Source: Methylobacterium sp. J-048
Lineage (GTDB): Bacteria > Pseudomonadota > Alphaproteobacteria > Rhizobiales > Beijerinckiaceae
Assembly: GCF_022829515.1 (NCBI RefSeq)
Contig: NZ_JAKSYL010000173.1
Location: 1 to 64,000 of the forward strand
Direction of reading: 5' to 3'
DNA length: 64,000 nt
Within the stretch, counting starts at the first letter, position 1. Each line of letters begins with the position of its first letter. Both the position numbers and the translations under genes were made by a program. This document shows positions 51,775-60,758 of the stretch, one piece after another. The notes below the pieces were generated by a model, which did not search any database, was not told the origin of the DNA, and saw nothing but the letters and a program-made list of their open reading frames with translations.

Positions 51775-52932
51775 TCACCCGATCGCTTCCGTTCGGTTTC
51801 CGGCGCCGCGGCCGACGAGCAGGCGTTCGAGCGCAGCGAGACAGCGTGCGACATCGTCCTCGTCAGCCCAGACATGCGGGCTCAGGCGAAGCGCCCCAGA
51901 CCGGTCGCTCGCGAAAACGTTGGCCTCCCGCAGGCGATCCACGAAGTTTTCGGATAAGCCGCCAAGCGCACGCGCGCCGACGATGTGGCCTGCTCGCAGA
52001 TGCCGCGGCGCGACGGCGAGGCCCAGCGCCGCGACGCCTTCGGCCAGATGGTCGGTGAGCCCACGCAGCCGCGCCGCGACGGACGGGACGCCCCACCCTT
52101 CGATCAGTTCGAGGCCGGTCGCCGCCATGGACAGGGAAACGGGATCGTTCACTTCGCCGCGGTCGTAACGCCGGGCGCCGGCCACGGGTGCGCGGTTCCC
52201 GGTATGCTCCTCGATCGGCATCCCGTCCTGCCGATGGCGCGCGGCATACAGGAACGCGACGCCGTAGGGGCCGAGCGCCCATTTGTAGGTCGGGAAGGCG
52301 AGGAAATCGGGCCGCCAGCGCGCGACCTCCACGGGCATCGCCCCTACGGCCTGCGTCGCGTCGATCACCAGGGCAGCGCCGGCGTCGTGCACCGCCGGGG
52401 CGAGCCGGTCGAGGTCGATCAGGCCGCCATCGGTCCAGTGCAGCGGCGTCAGGGTAGCGACCGCGAGGGGCTTTGCCCCCGGACGCCGAATCGCCTCCAG
52501 CAGAGCGGCCGTCCAGTCTCCGTCCGCCGGCCGGGCGACCGCCTCGATGGTGAGATCATAGGTGGCCGCCAACCGGTCGAAGGCATAGCGCAGGGACGGG
52601 AACTCGTCCTCCACCCGCAACAGGCGCCCGCCCCGTGCGGGGACGAGGTTGCGCGCGGCCGTCGCCATGGCGTGGCTCACGGAGCCCACGATCGCGATAT
52701 CGTCGGTGGCCGCCCCGATCAGTCGCGCCGCCGCCCCGCGGGTCCGTTCGGCGAGGGCCGGAATCTCCAGCCGGGAAAACGTCCAGGGCTGGCTCTTCAC
52801 AAGGATGCCGGCCTCGCCGGCCGCCCGAACGGTGCGCGGCAACGGCGACCACGCCGCAGCATCCAGGTAGCTGACATCCGCCGGCACCTCGAACAGGTGA
52901 CGTTGGCAGGGAATCGCATCGACAGTCGGCAT
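51775..52932 (-). CDS. Class V aminotransferase-fold PLP enzyme
   Basis: A 385-residue PLP-dependent enzyme of the NifS/CsdA/isopenicillin N epimerase fold. PLP contacts are visible: the lysine Lys217 in FPTYKWALGPYGVAFLY, the Asp of VIDATQAVGAMPVEV near 191, and HWTDGG near 165. There is no clear cysteine-desulphurase Cys loop, so it may be an epimerase, kynureninase-like or desulphurase-like enzyme; the substrate is unknown. It is 150 bases from the flippase on the same strand. It may supply an amino sugar or amino acid for the polysaccharide, but this is a guess from position only. Confidence 0.82.
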   Translation of the reverse strand: MPTVDAIPCQRHLFEVPADVSYLDAAAWSPLPRTVRAAGEAGILVKSQPWTFSRLEIPALAERTRGAAARLIGAATDDIAIVGSVSHAMATAARNLVPARGGRLLRVEDEFPSLRYAFDRLAATYDLTIEAVARPADGDWTAALLEAIRRPGAKPLAVATLTPLHWTDGGLIDLDRLAPAVHDAGAALVIDATQAVGAMPVEVARWRPDFLAFPTYKWALGPYGVAFLYAARHRQDGMPIEEHTGNRAPVAGARRYDRGEVNDPVSLSMAATGLELIEGWGVPSVAARLRGLTDHLAEGVAALGLAVAPRHLRAGHIVGARALGGLSENFVDRLREANVFASDRSGALRLSPHVWADEDDVARCLAALERLLVGRGAGNRTEAIG

Positions 52933-53078
52933 GATGGCGGCGAGCGTAGAGGATCGTCCGCACCGCCGCCATGGTCCGGGCTTGATCGGTCAGCCCCGAT
53001 GCCGCAAGCCGGCAGGCGACAGCCCCGCGAGGCAACCGTGCCGATCCGCTCCCTGCCCAAGACCGCCACCGCGTCCCG

Positions 53079-54317
53079 ATGGGACGCCTGAGCCGCGATT
53101 GCTTCGACGCCGGACCCGAGCCGATGCGGGTCGCCGAGGCGGTGGCGCTGCTGCGCGCTCGGCTGCCGGTCCTGTCGGGAATCGAATCGGTCTCCGTCGA
53201 TCGGACCGACGGACGTGTCCTGGCGGAGGACCTGATCGCCCCGATCGATCTTCCCCCGTTCGATAATTCGGCGGTCGATGGCTACGCCGTGCGGGCCGAC
53301 GACCTCGCACCCGCGGGCGAGACGCGTTTGCCGCTCGGCGGCCGCGTCCCGGCCGGCTACGCCCCGGCCGATCCCGGGCCGGGCTTCGCGGTGCGGATCT
53401 TCACCGGCGCGCCGATGCCGCCTGGGACCGACACGGTGGCGATGCAGGAGGATGTCCGGATCGACGGTGATGCCGTCATCCTGCCGGCCGACCTCGCCCC
53501 GGGAGCCAATCGGCGCCGGGCCGGGGAGGATGTCGCGCGCGGCAGCCGCGCGATCCCGGCCGGCACCCGGCTGGGTCCGCGCCATCTGGCGCTCGCCGCG
53601 GCGCTCGGCCCGGCGGGGTTGCGGGTGCGGGTGCCGCTCAGGGTCGCCTTGTTCTCCACCGGCGACGAGCTGACTCCGCCGGGCCACAAGCTGCCGCCCG
53701 CCGGCATCCACGACGCCAACCGGCCGATGCTGGCGGCTCTGCTGCGCAGACTTGGCGCCGAACCCGTCGACCTCGGCATCCTCCGCGACGCGCCAGGCCC
53801 ACTGCGCCAACGCCTCGAAGCGGCTGCCGCCGCGCACGACCTCATCCTCACCTCCGGGGGCGTCTCGGTGGGCGAGGAGGATCACGTCCGCACCGCCGTG
53901 GAAGCCTCGGGCGCGCTGACCTTCTGGCGGCTGGCGATCAAGCCGGGCCGGCCGGTGGCCTTGGGCCAGGTGGCCGGTACGCCCTTCGCCGGCCTGCCGG
54001 GCAACCCGGCTGCCGCCTACGTGACCGCCCTGGCCGTGCTCCGGCCGCTGGTCCTGCACCTGTCGGGGGCGTACGACACGGCGCCGACGCTGACCGTCCG
54101 CAGCGGCTTCGCCCGGGAGAAGCGCCCGGGCCGGCGGGAATACCTCCGCGTCTGCCTGCAGACCGGCGCCGACGGCGTGCTCGAGGCGGTGCCGGCCCCC
54201 GGCGGCGCGCTGTCGGGTCTGTCGGCCAGCGACGGGCTGGTGGAGTTGGCGGAGGATCTCACCGCGATCCGGGTCGGCGATGCCCTGCCCTACCGGTCGC
54301 ATGGGGATCTGGGGTGA
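53079..54317 (+). CDS. moeA: Molybdopterin molybdotransferase
   Basis: Inserts molybdate into adenylated molybdopterin, the last common step of molybdenum cofactor synthesis. The 412 residues cover the usual MoeA domains: PFDNSAVDGYAVRADDL near residue 65, FTGAPMPPGTDTVAMQED, GDELTPPGHKLPPAGIHDAN, TSGGVSVGEEDHVRTA, then GLPGNPAAAYVTALAVLRPL. The family's C-terminal domain is also present. The ATG at 53079 gives a slightly longer N terminus; another ATG at 53124 is possible. It is the upstream neighbour of ispE (67 bases apart), but no other moa/mob gene is seen. Confidence 0.95.
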   Translation: MGRLSRDCFDAGPEPMRVAEAVALLRARLPVLSGIESVSVDRTDGRVLAEDLIAPIDLPPFDNSAVDGYAVRADDLAPAGETRLPLGGRVPAGYAPADPGPGFAVRIFTGAPMPPGTDTVAMQEDVRIDGDAVILPADLAPGANRRRAGEDVARGSRAIPAGTRLGPRHLALAAALGPAGLRVRVPLRVALFSTGDELTPPGHKLPPAGIHDANRPMLAALLRRLGAEPVDLGILRDAPGPLRQRLEAAAAAHDLILTSGGVSVGEEDHVRTAVEASGALTFWRLAIKPGRPVALGQVAGTPFAGLPGNPAAAYVTALAVLRPLVLHLSGAYDTAPTLTVRSGFAREKRPGRREYLRVCLQTGADGVLEAVPAPGGALSGLSASDGLVELAEDLTAIRVGDALPYRSHGDLG

Positions 54318-54384
54318 ACTGTTGTTCCAGCCCATGAGCCTGTAGAGCGTCAGCCCCGTCCACACCCGATCTGTTCGAGACACC

Positions 54385-55260
54385 GTGCCCCTGCTCGCCG
54401 ACCGCGCCCCCGCCAAAGTCAACCTGACGCTCCACGTGCTCGGGCGCCGGGCCGGAGACGGCTACCATGAGCTGGAAAGCTTGGTGGCCTTCGCGGGCAC
54501 GGCAGACCGGCTGACCCTCGACCCCGACGCGCCGTTCGGCCTCACCGTTAGCGGCCCGACCGCGGGTCCCGCCGGACCGACACAGGACAACCTCGTCCTG
54601 CGCGCCGCCCGCGGGCTGGCGGCGCGGGTGCCGTCGCTGCGGATGGGGGCGTTCCATCTGGTCAAGCGCCTGCCGGTCGCCGCCGGGATCGGCGGAGGCT
54701 CCTCCGATGCCGCCGCCGGCCTGCGGCTGCTGGCGCGGCTCAACGAGCTGCCGCTCGATCATCCGGCCATGGTCGCCGCCGCCCGCGAGACCGGGGCCGA
54801 CGTGCCGGTCTGCCTCGACCCGCGCGCCCGGATGATGCGCGGCGCCGGGGAGGAGATCGGCCCGGTGCTCGGCCTGACGCCGCTGCCGGCGGTGCTGATC
54901 AATCCCGGCGTGCCGGTGCCGACCGCCCCGGTTTTCAAAGCTTTGGGCCTCGCGGTCGGGCAGAAACGCGACGGCGCCCCGCATCCCACCATCGCCGGGG
55001 GGCTCGACGCCGACGCCCTCGTGACGACAATCACCCCGGCCCGGAACGATCTGGAGGCGCCGGCGCTGACGGTCGCCCCGGTGATCGGCGAGGCCCTGGC
55101 GGCTCTGCGCGACCAGGCCGGCTGCCGCCTGGCGCGGATGTCGGGCTCGGGGGCGACGGTGTTCGCCCTGTTCACCGACCGGCGCGCTGCCGTTCGCGCC
55201 GCCGCAGCCCTGCGGGCCGCCCATCGGGGCTGGTGGGTGGCGCCGACCTTCCTGCGCTGA
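54385..55260 (+). CDS. ispE: 4-diphosphocytidyl-2-C-methyl-D-erythritol kinase
   Basis: The GHMP-family kinase of the MEP isoprenoid pathway; phosphorylates CDP-methylerythritol with ATP. All three family motifs are seen: [20 protein letters not shown] at the N terminus, [20 protein letters not shown] near residue 95 (ATP-binding loop), and [13 protein letters not shown] near residue 250. The start is GTG at 54385; the conserved Ala-Pro-Ala-Lys begins at codon 8. With UbiA and polyprenyl diphosphate synthase, it makes three isoprenoid genes in this window, though not in one operon. Converges on the CLC gene 18 bases after its stop. Confidence 0.96.
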   Translation: MPLLADRAPAKVNLTLHVLGRRAGDGYHELESLVAFAGTADRLTLDPDAPFGLTVSGPTAGPAGPTQDNLVLRAARGLAARVPSLRMGAFHLVKRLPVAAGIGGGSSDAAAGLRLLARLNELPLDHPAMVAAARETGADVPVCLDPRARMMRGAGEEIGPVLGLTPLPAVLINPGVPVPTAPVFKALGLAVGQKRDGAPHPTIAGGLDADALVTTITPARNDLEAPALTVAPVIGEALAALRDQAGCRLARMSGSGATVFALFTDRRAAVRAAAALRAAHRGWWVAPTFLR

Positions 55261-55278
55261 CCGACGCCGCGCCTCCTC

Positions 55279-57093
55279 TCAAACCCCGATCGCCCTCACG
55301 CGCTCGCGGCCCCGCCGGAAATAGGCCCGGCGCTCGGCCTCCGCGCGGACCGTGGAGGCACGGACCTGCAGCAGGTCCTTGCGGGTGAGCAACCCGACCA
55401 GAGCCCCGCTCGCCGGATCGGTGACCGGAAGGCGCCCCTGCCCGGCCGAGAGCATCACGTCGAGGGCGTGCGAAACCACGTCGCCCGGATGAACGACCGC
55501 GAGGTCGGCATCCGAGACGCGTTCTGCGAGGGTGCCATCGGTCCCGGCGCCCTCCCCCGTCTCCATGGTCCAGCGCAAGGCATCGTCGCGCGTGACCAAT
55601 CCCACCGGCCGGTGGGCGCCGTCGAGCACCGGATAGGCGTGATGGGCGCCGGCGGTGATCGCCGCGAGCGCCTCGGCGAGCGGCAGGTCCGCGTCCAGGG
55701 TCGCGACCTCGCGGGTCATCACCGCCTCGACCCGGGCGAGGTCGTAGGGATCGATGCCGTATTCCCGGGTCACGTGCTGGCCGCGCCGGGCGATCTTTTC
55801 GGTGAGGATCGAGCGCTTGAGCAGCAGCACGGTCACCACGTAGGCCGCCATCGTGGCAGCGAGCAGCGGCGCCAGGGCGGCGACGTCGCCGGTCACCTCG
55901 ACGGCGAACACCACCCCGGTGAGCGGGGCCGGAAGCGTCCCGCCGAGCAGTGCCGCCATGCCGAGCAGCGCCCAGAAGCCGTGCGCCCCCGGGAGGACGA
56001 GACCGATCAGCCAGCCGATCGCGCCGCCCAGGATCAGCAAAGGCGCCAGCACGCCCCCGGACGTGCCCGAGGACAGCGCCGCGAGCCAGATCACCGCCTT
56101 CACGACGAGGATCGTCAGCACGGTGCCGGCCAGCAGATGCCCGGAAAGCAGGTCGCGGATCACGTCGTAGCCGACGCCGAGCGCCCGCGGCTCCACGAGA
56201 CCGCCAAGGCCGACCGCGAGGGCGCCGAGGGCCGGCCACCACATCCAGTGGATCGGCAGGCGGCCGAACCCGTCCTCCAGCGCGTAAAGGGCCCGGGTCA
56301 GGACGCCCGAGATCAGCCCGCAGGCGATCCCGAGCAGGGCGCAGGCGGGCAGGCCCCACCACGGCAGGGACGGGTTGTCGGTAAACGGGAACAGCGGCCC
56401 GGCCTCGAACAGGGCGGGGCGCCAGCACGCAGCGGTCACCGCCCCGACCGTCACCGGCACGAGGCTACGCGGCCGCCACTCGAATAGCAGCACCTCGACG
56501 GCAAGCAGCACCGCAGCCACCGGCGTCCCGAAGATCGCCGTCATGCCGGCCGCGGCGCCAGCCACCAGCAGGGCTTTTCGCTCGGCCGCGCTGAGATGGA
56601 AGAACTGCGCGAACAGCGAGCCCACCGCGCCTCCGGTGACGATGATCGGTCCCTCGGCGCCGAACGGGCCGCCGGTGCCGATCGCCACCGCCGAAGAGAG
56701 CGGCTTGAGCACGGCCACCTTGGGCGACATCCGGCTGCCGCCGATCAGGATCGCCTCCATGGCCTCCGGGATGCCGTGACCGCGGATCTTTTCCGAGCCG
56801 TAGCGCGCCATGGCACCGACGATCAGCGCGCCGATCACCGGGATCGCGATCATCCACGGCCCGGGCGTGGTGCCGGCCAGGGAGGTCAGCGCGGTATCGA
56901 GCCGGCCGTACCAGACGGCGTTGGTCACAAGGCCGATCAGGGTGAGCAGGATCCAGGCGGTGCCGGTAGCGGCCGTTCCGGTGATCACCGCCAGTCCGGC
57001 AAGCGTCAGCACCCGCCGGTCGGCGCTGAAATCGCCGAGCGCACGCCGCAACGGCCTGTCGCCGCCGCGCTCTTTATCCGGTCCGCCGTCCAT
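55279..57093 (-). CDS. CLC chloride channel/transporter with two CBS domains
   Basis: A 604-residue membrane protein of the CLC family, probably an H+/anion exchanger or channel. The pore signatures are somewhat divergent: GSEKIRGHGIPEAMEAIL (GSGIP region), GTGGPFGAEGPIIVTGGAVG (GxEGP region; the gating Glu is kept, while the usual basic residue before it is Ala), and SSGTSGGVLAPLLILGG (GxFxP region). C-terminal residues about 453-510 and 530-590 are two CBS domains, which often bind adenine nucleotides. It is divergent from a MarR regulator with a palindrome between them. Anion specificity (chloride, nitrate, fluoride) is not settled. Confidence 0.92.
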   Translation of the reverse strand: MDGGPDKERGGDRPLRRALGDFSADRRVLTLAGLAVITGTAATGTAWILLTLIGLVTNAVWYGRLDTALTSLAGTTPGPWMIAIPVIGALIVGAMARYGSEKIRGHGIPEAMEAILIGGSRMSPKVAVLKPLSSAVAIGTGGPFGAEGPIIVTGGAVGSLFAQFFHLSAAERKALLVAGAAAGMTAIFGTPVAAVLLAVEVLLFEWRPRSLVPVTVGAVTAACWRPALFEAGPLFPFTDNPSLPWWGLPACALLGIACGLISGVLTRALYALEDGFGRLPIHWMWWPALGALAVGLGGLVEPRALGVGYDVIRDLLSGHLLAGTVLTILVVKAVIWLAALSSGTSGGVLAPLLILGGAIGWLIGLVLPGAHGFWALLGMAALLGGTLPAPLTGVVFAVEVTGDVAALAPLLAATMAAYVVTVLLLKRSILTEKIARRGQHVTREYGIDPYDLARVEAVMTREVATLDADLPLAEALAAITAGAHHAYPVLDGAHRPVGLVTRDDALRWTMETGEGAGTDGTLAERVSDADLAVVHPGDVVSHALDVMLSAGQGRLPVTDPASGALVGLLTRKDLLQVRASTVRAEAERRAYFRRGRERVRAIGV

Positions 57094-57122
57094 AAGGTCC
57101 TCCCTTTACCCGCTGTCAATTG

Positions 57123-57137
57123 TATCGTGATACGATA
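57123..57137. promoter_or_regulatory. MarR-type operator candidate
   Basis: TATCGT-GAT-ACGATA, a 15-base palindrome with a three-base centre, 30 bases upstream of the CLC start codon and 112 bases before the MarR start. This is where a divergent MarR protein would be expected to repress the CLC gene and itself. Confidence 0.55.
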
Positions 57138-57248
57138 TGTTCAATAGCGGGACGACGGGAGCGTATTGGTGCGGCAGGGTCGGCGAGGCCCTATGGTTGC
57201 CGGGCTTGGTGGTGACGAACGCCCAGGACCAGCATCAGGGAGGTCGCT

Positions 57249-57677
57249 GTGGACACCGACGAGCCCGAGACGGAACCGCTCTCCCGAGAGCAATACGCCG
57301 CGCTGGCGGAGTTCCGGTACCGGCTGCGGCGCTTCCTGGCGTTCAGCGAAGCGGCCGCGGCGCGGGCCGGCATCCCGCCGCAGCAGCATCAGGCGCTTCT
57401 GGCCCTGGCCGGCCATGCCGGGCGCGCGCCACCGACGGTCGGATTGCTGGCCGAGCAGCTCCTGATCGCCCCGCACAGCGCGGCCGAGCTGGTCGCCCGC
57501 ATGGTCGAGGGCGGCCTGCTGACCAAGGCGCGGGCCGCGGAGGATCGCCGGCGCAGCGAGCTCGCCCTGACGCCCCGGGCCGAAGCGCTGCTGCGGTCCC
57601 TGACCGCGACACATCTGGAGGAGTTGCGCGGGCTCGCGCCGGCACTGGCAGGAGCGCTCAAGCCTGCGGCGTCTTGA
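57249..57677 (+). CDS. MarR family transcriptional regulator
   Basis: A 142-residue dimeric winged-helix regulator. The DNA-binding region is at about 50-105: APPTVGLLAEQLLIAPHSAA (helix-turn-helix), then VARMVEGGLLTKARAAEDRR, where the Asp-Arg-Arg is the usual wing. The dimer helices are at the ends (AALAEFRYRLRRFLAFSEAA and the C-terminal HLEELRGLAPALAGAL). GTG start at 57249 behind GGGAGG. The adjacent divergent CLC gene and the palindrome between them indicate that it probably controls CLC. The ligand is unknown. Confidence 0.9.
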   Translation: MDTDEPETEPLSREQYAALAEFRYRLRRFLAFSEAAAARAGIPPQQHQALLALAGHAGRAPPTVGLLAEQLLIAPHSAAELVARMVEGGLLTKARAAEDRRRSELALTPRAEALLRSLTATHLEELRGLAPALAGALKPAAS

Positions 57678-57721
57678 CGCGCCGCGAAGCCGCTGATCTG
57701 TTCCCCCCGGGGGGTGACGGG

Positions 57722-58597
57722 ATGGCGGATCAAGACGGTTCGGAAGCGCGCAGCACCAAGCTCCGTGGCTTCTTCGCAGCCCTGGTCGCGAACCGGAATG
57801 CGGCCGACCCGCGCATCGAGGCGGCCTTCGCGGCGGTTCCGCGCGAGCCGTTCGCCGGCCCCGGCCCCTGGTCGATCCTGGCCTCCAACGTCTGGCGATC
57901 GCGGGATCGCGGGCCGCTCTACGTGTCCACCCCCGACGACGATCCGGCCTTCCTCTATCAGGACGTGCTGGTCGCCCTCGACGCCGCCCGCGGCATCAAC
58001 ATCGGCCAGCCGAGCCTGCATGCCCTCTGCCTGGACGCCCTTGCGCCCCAGCCCGGGGAGACGGTGATCCAGGTGGGCACCGGCAGCGGGTACTACACGG
58101 CCCTGCTCGCCCAGCTGGTCGGGCCGGAGGGCCGGGTTCACGGCCGCGAGATCGATCCCGAACTCGCCGAGCGAACGGCACGCAATCTCGCCCCCTGGCC
58201 CTGGGCTCAGGTCGAGGCGCGCTCCGGCGTGGCGGATCGGCTGCCGGCGGCCGACGCGGTCTACGTCAATGCCGGCGGGCCGCGCCCGGCCCAGGCCTGG
58301 CTCGAAGCCCTGCGGCCGGAGGGAAGGCTGCTGTTCCCACTCCAGTCCGGCAAGAGCCGGGGCGGCATGCTGCTGATCCGTAGGGGCGCGGATTCCACCG
58401 CTTGGCCCGCCCGGTTCGTCTCACCGTCGGTCTTCATCCCCCTCCAAGGCCTGCCGGAAGACGAGGGCGGCGGCTTGTCGAAGGCCTTCGCGCAGGGGCA
58501 GATCACGGCGGTCCGCGCGATCCGCTTCGGCGAGCAGCCGGATGCGAGCTGCTGGTACGATGGCGGCGATTGGTGGCTCTCCACGCGGGAGCCGTAG
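57722..58597 (+). CDS. Protein-L-isoaspartate methyltransferase-like protein
   Basis: A SAM-dependent methyltransferase of 291 residues related to PIMT, which repairs isoaspartyl sites in proteins. The SAM motif VIQVGTGSGYYTALLAQLVG is at about residues 115-135 and the second region VHGREIDPELAERTARNLAP follows. It is longer than the typical 210-residue PIMT, and a large C-terminal part (WPARFVSPSVFIPLQGLPED, then SCWYDGGDWWLS) is not seen in classic PIMTs. Some related proteins act on other substrates, so the target is open. The ATG at 57722 lies behind GGGGGGTGACGGG. It follows marR on the same strand. Confidence 0.8.
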   Translation: MADQDGSEARSTKLRGFFAALVANRNAADPRIEAAFAAVPREPFAGPGPWSILASNVWRSRDRGPLYVSTPDDDPAFLYQDVLVALDAARGINIGQPSLHALCLDALAPQPGETVIQVGTGSGYYTALLAQLVGPEGRVHGREIDPELAERTARNLAPWPWAQVEARSGVADRLPAADAVYVNAGGPRPAQAWLEALRPEGRLLFPLQSGKSRGGMLLIRRGADSTAWPARFVSPSVFIPLQGLPEDEGGGLSKAFAQGQITAVRAIRFGEQPDASCWYDGGDWWLSTREP

Positions 58598-58599
58598 CT

Positions 58600-59619
58600 T
58601 CAGCGCGCCCGGGCGACACAGAACTCCACCGCGCCGTTGAGCGCGTCCTTCACCGACCCGTCTGGAAAGATGTCGAGGGCGGCACGGGCCTGGGCGCCGT
58701 AATGGTGGGCGCGGGCCACTGTCTCCTCTAGGGCGCCGTGGCGCTGGAGCAGGTCGAGGGCGGTGCCGAGGTCGTCCTCGCCGATCTCGCCCTGCTGCAG
58801 GGTCCGTCGCCAGAAGCCGCGCTCGCCCTCGCTCCCCCGCCGGTAGGCCAGCACGATCGGCAGGGTGATCTTGCCCTCGCGAAAGTCGTCGCCGACGTTC
58901 TTGCCGAGCTCGGCCGAGGTGCCGCCGTAATCGAGCACGTCGTCGATCAGCTGGAAGGCGATGCCGAGATTCATCCCGTAAGCGCGGGCGGCTGCCTGTT
59001 CCGCCTCGGGCCGGCCGGCCAGCACCGGCCCGACCTCGCAGGCGGCGGCGAACAATTCGGCGGTCTTACCGCGGATCACCGCCAGATAGGCGGCCTCGTC
59101 GGTCTCGAGGTTCTTGGCGTTGGTGAGCTGCATCACCTCGCCCTCGGCGATCACCGTGGCGGCGGCGGACAGGATGTCGAGCGCCCGCAGGGAGCCGACC
59201 TCGACCATCATCCGGAAGGCCTGGCCGAGCAGGAAGTCGCCGACCAGCACCGAGGCCTCGTTGCCCCACTTGATCCGGGCGGCGACGCGGCCGCGGCGCA
59301 TGTCGCTCTCGTCGACGACGTCGTCGTGCAGCAGGGTCGCGGTGTGCATGAACTCGACGCTGGCGGCGAGCTTCACGGCGCCGGAGGCCGCGCCGTCGTA
59401 GCCGCAGAGCTTGGCGCAGGCGAGCGTCAGGATCGGGCGCAGGCGCTTGCCGCCGCTGGCGATCAGGTGGTTGGCCACCTCGGGGATCATCGCCACGTCG
59501 GAGCCGGTGCGCGACAGGATCGTGGTGTTGACCCGCGCCATGCCGTCCGCCACCAGCGCGACGAGGTCGTTCAGCCCCGCCTCGGCCTCGGGCTTCGGAT
59601 TCTCGATGGAGAGGGCCAT
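58600..59619 (-). CDS. ispB: Long-chain polyprenyl diphosphate synthase
   Basis: Condenses isopentenyl diphosphate units onto farnesyl diphosphate to make the long ubiquinone side chain. The 339-residue protein has GGKRLRPILTLACA near residue 57, the first Asp-rich motif LLHDDVVDESDMRRG (Asp99, Asp100, Asp103) and the second QLIDDVLDY (Asp226, Asp227, Asp230). The residue five before the first motif is Ala, which allows a long product. KWGNEASVLVGDFLLGQAF in between is typical of the octa- to decaprenyl group. The ATG at 59619 fits the family N terminus; the frame stays open to 59886. Divergent from the DUF2007 gene. The exact chain length cannot be read. Confidence 0.94.
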   Translation of the reverse strand: MALSIENPKPEAEAGLNDLVALVADGMARVNTTILSRTGSDVAMIPEVANHLIASGGKRLRPILTLACAKLCGYDGAASGAVKLAASVEFMHTATLLHDDVVDESDMRRGRVAARIKWGNEASVLVGDFLLGQAFRMMVEVGSLRALDILSAAATVIAEGEVMQLTNAKNLETDEAAYLAVIRGKTAELFAAACEVGPVLAGRPEAEQAAARAYGMNLGIAFQLIDDVLDYGGTSAELGKNVGDDFREGKITLPIVLAYRRGSEGERGFWRRTLQQGEIGEDDLGTALDLLQRHGALEETVARAHHYGAQARAALDIFPDGSVKDALNGAVEFCVARAR

Positions 59620-59787
59620 ACCCAAGATCCGCGACCTCCAGACCGGTTCCCCCGCAGGGAGCGGGCGATCCCTTCGCACGCGCCTCGCGGCGCCGCAACA
59701 TCGGCGCCACGAAGATATGGTGCGAAGAGAATGCGCGGCGAACGCGACGAATGCGCCGGACGACCGGCATTGCGTCGAAGAATTGCG

Positions 59788-60012
59788 ATGATCGTCCTGA
59801 TTTCCGCGAATGATCCGGTGCTGATCGGATTCGCCCGCTCGGTGCTCGAGGCGGCCGAGATCCCAGTTCTGGTGGCCGACAGCCACATGAGCGTGATGGA
59901 AGGCTCGATCGGGGCGTTCGGTCAGCGCCTGATGGTGCCGGGGGATTGGGCGCCCCAGGGCCGCCGGTTGCTCAAGGATGCCGGGCTAGCGCACGAGTTG
60001 CGCGACCCGTGA
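59788..60012 (+). CDS. DUF2007 family small protein
   Basis: A 74-residue protein with the ferredoxin-like pattern of DUF2007 (putative signal-transducing proteins): LISANDPVLIGFARSVLEAA, then IPVLVADSHMSVMEGSIGAF and LMVPGDWAPQGRRLLKDA. The Asp-Pro in the first strand and the later GxxFxxRLMVP-like block are common to the group. No known activity. It overlaps the start of the tRNA methyltransferase-like gene by four bases (GTGA), and is divergent from polyprenyl diphosphate synthase. This trio is a common arrangement in Rhizobiales (recollection). Confidence 0.9.
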   Translation: MIVLISANDPVLIGFARSVLEAAEIPVLVADSHMSVMEGSIGAFGQRLMVPGDWAPQGRRLLKDAGLAHELRDP

Positions 60013-60758
60013 GCGCGGAGCCGGACGCGTTCCTGGGCGGGATCCTGCGCCTGCACCAGCCGCCCCGGGGGGCGCACCGGGCCGGAACCGATGCGGTGCT
60101 GCTCGCCCGGCTGCTGTCCCCGGCGCCGGGGGACCGGCTCTGCGATGTCGGCGCTGGCACCGGCGCGGTGGGCCTGGCCTGCGCAGCGCTCCACCCCGGC
60201 ACCCGCGCGACCCTGGTGGAGCGCGACCCGGTGCTGGCCGAGTTGATCCGGGCCAACGCCGCCCTCAACCGCATCGACGCGGCGGTGATCGAGGCCGACG
60301 TGCTTGCCCCCGGGGCCGCGCGCCGCGCGGCCGGGCTGGTGCCGGACAGCTTCGATCTCGTCCTGACCAACCCACCGTTCTTCATTGCGGGCCGCCACCG
60401 CCCCTCGCCGCATCCCGGCAAGGCGACGGCGCACACGTTTCCCGAGACCAGCCTGGACCTCTGGATCCGCGCCTGCACGGCGATCCTGCGACCCGGGGGC
60501 CGGCTCGGGCTCATCCACCGGGCCGACGCCCTGCCGGCCTGCCTCGACGCGCTCAAAGGCCGCTACGGCGGACTCGCGATCCGCCCGGTCCAGGCCAAAG
60601 CCGAGGCCCCGGCGATCCGGGTTCTGATCGCCGCGACGCGGGGCAGCCGGGCGGCGCTCAGCCTGCTGCCGCCCCTGGTGCTGCATGGCCAGGACTCGAA
60701 AACGTTCACTCTGGAAGCCGAGGCGCTCCACCGGGGCGCCCCCTGGCCGCCGGCCTGA
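60009..60758 (+). CDS. TrmN6/YfiC-like N6-adenine methyltransferase
   Basis: A 249-residue Rossmann-fold methyltransferase of the family that modifies A37 of tRNA1(Val) in E. coli; other members act on rRNA. The SAM motif CDVGAGTGAVGLACAAL is at residues about 45-62, the acidic second motif LVERDPVLAELIRANAAL follows, and the catalytic NPPFF of LVLTNPPFF near residue 122 indicates an exocyclic amine as target. GTG start, overlapping the DUF2007 stop by four bases. It is adjacent to the end of the convergent unknown gene; the stops are side by side. Confidence 0.9.
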   Translation: MSAEPDAFLGGILRLHQPPRGAHRAGTDAVLLARLLSPAPGDRLCDVGAGTGAVGLACAALHPGTRATLVERDPVLAELIRANAALNRIDAAVIEADVLAPGAARRAAGLVPDSFDLVLTNPPFFIAGRHRPSPHPGKATAHTFPETSLDLWIRACTAILRPGGRLGLIHRADALPACLDALKGRYGGLAIRPVQAKAEAPAIRVLIAATRGSRAALSLLPPLVLHGQDSKTFTLEAEALHRGAPWPPA

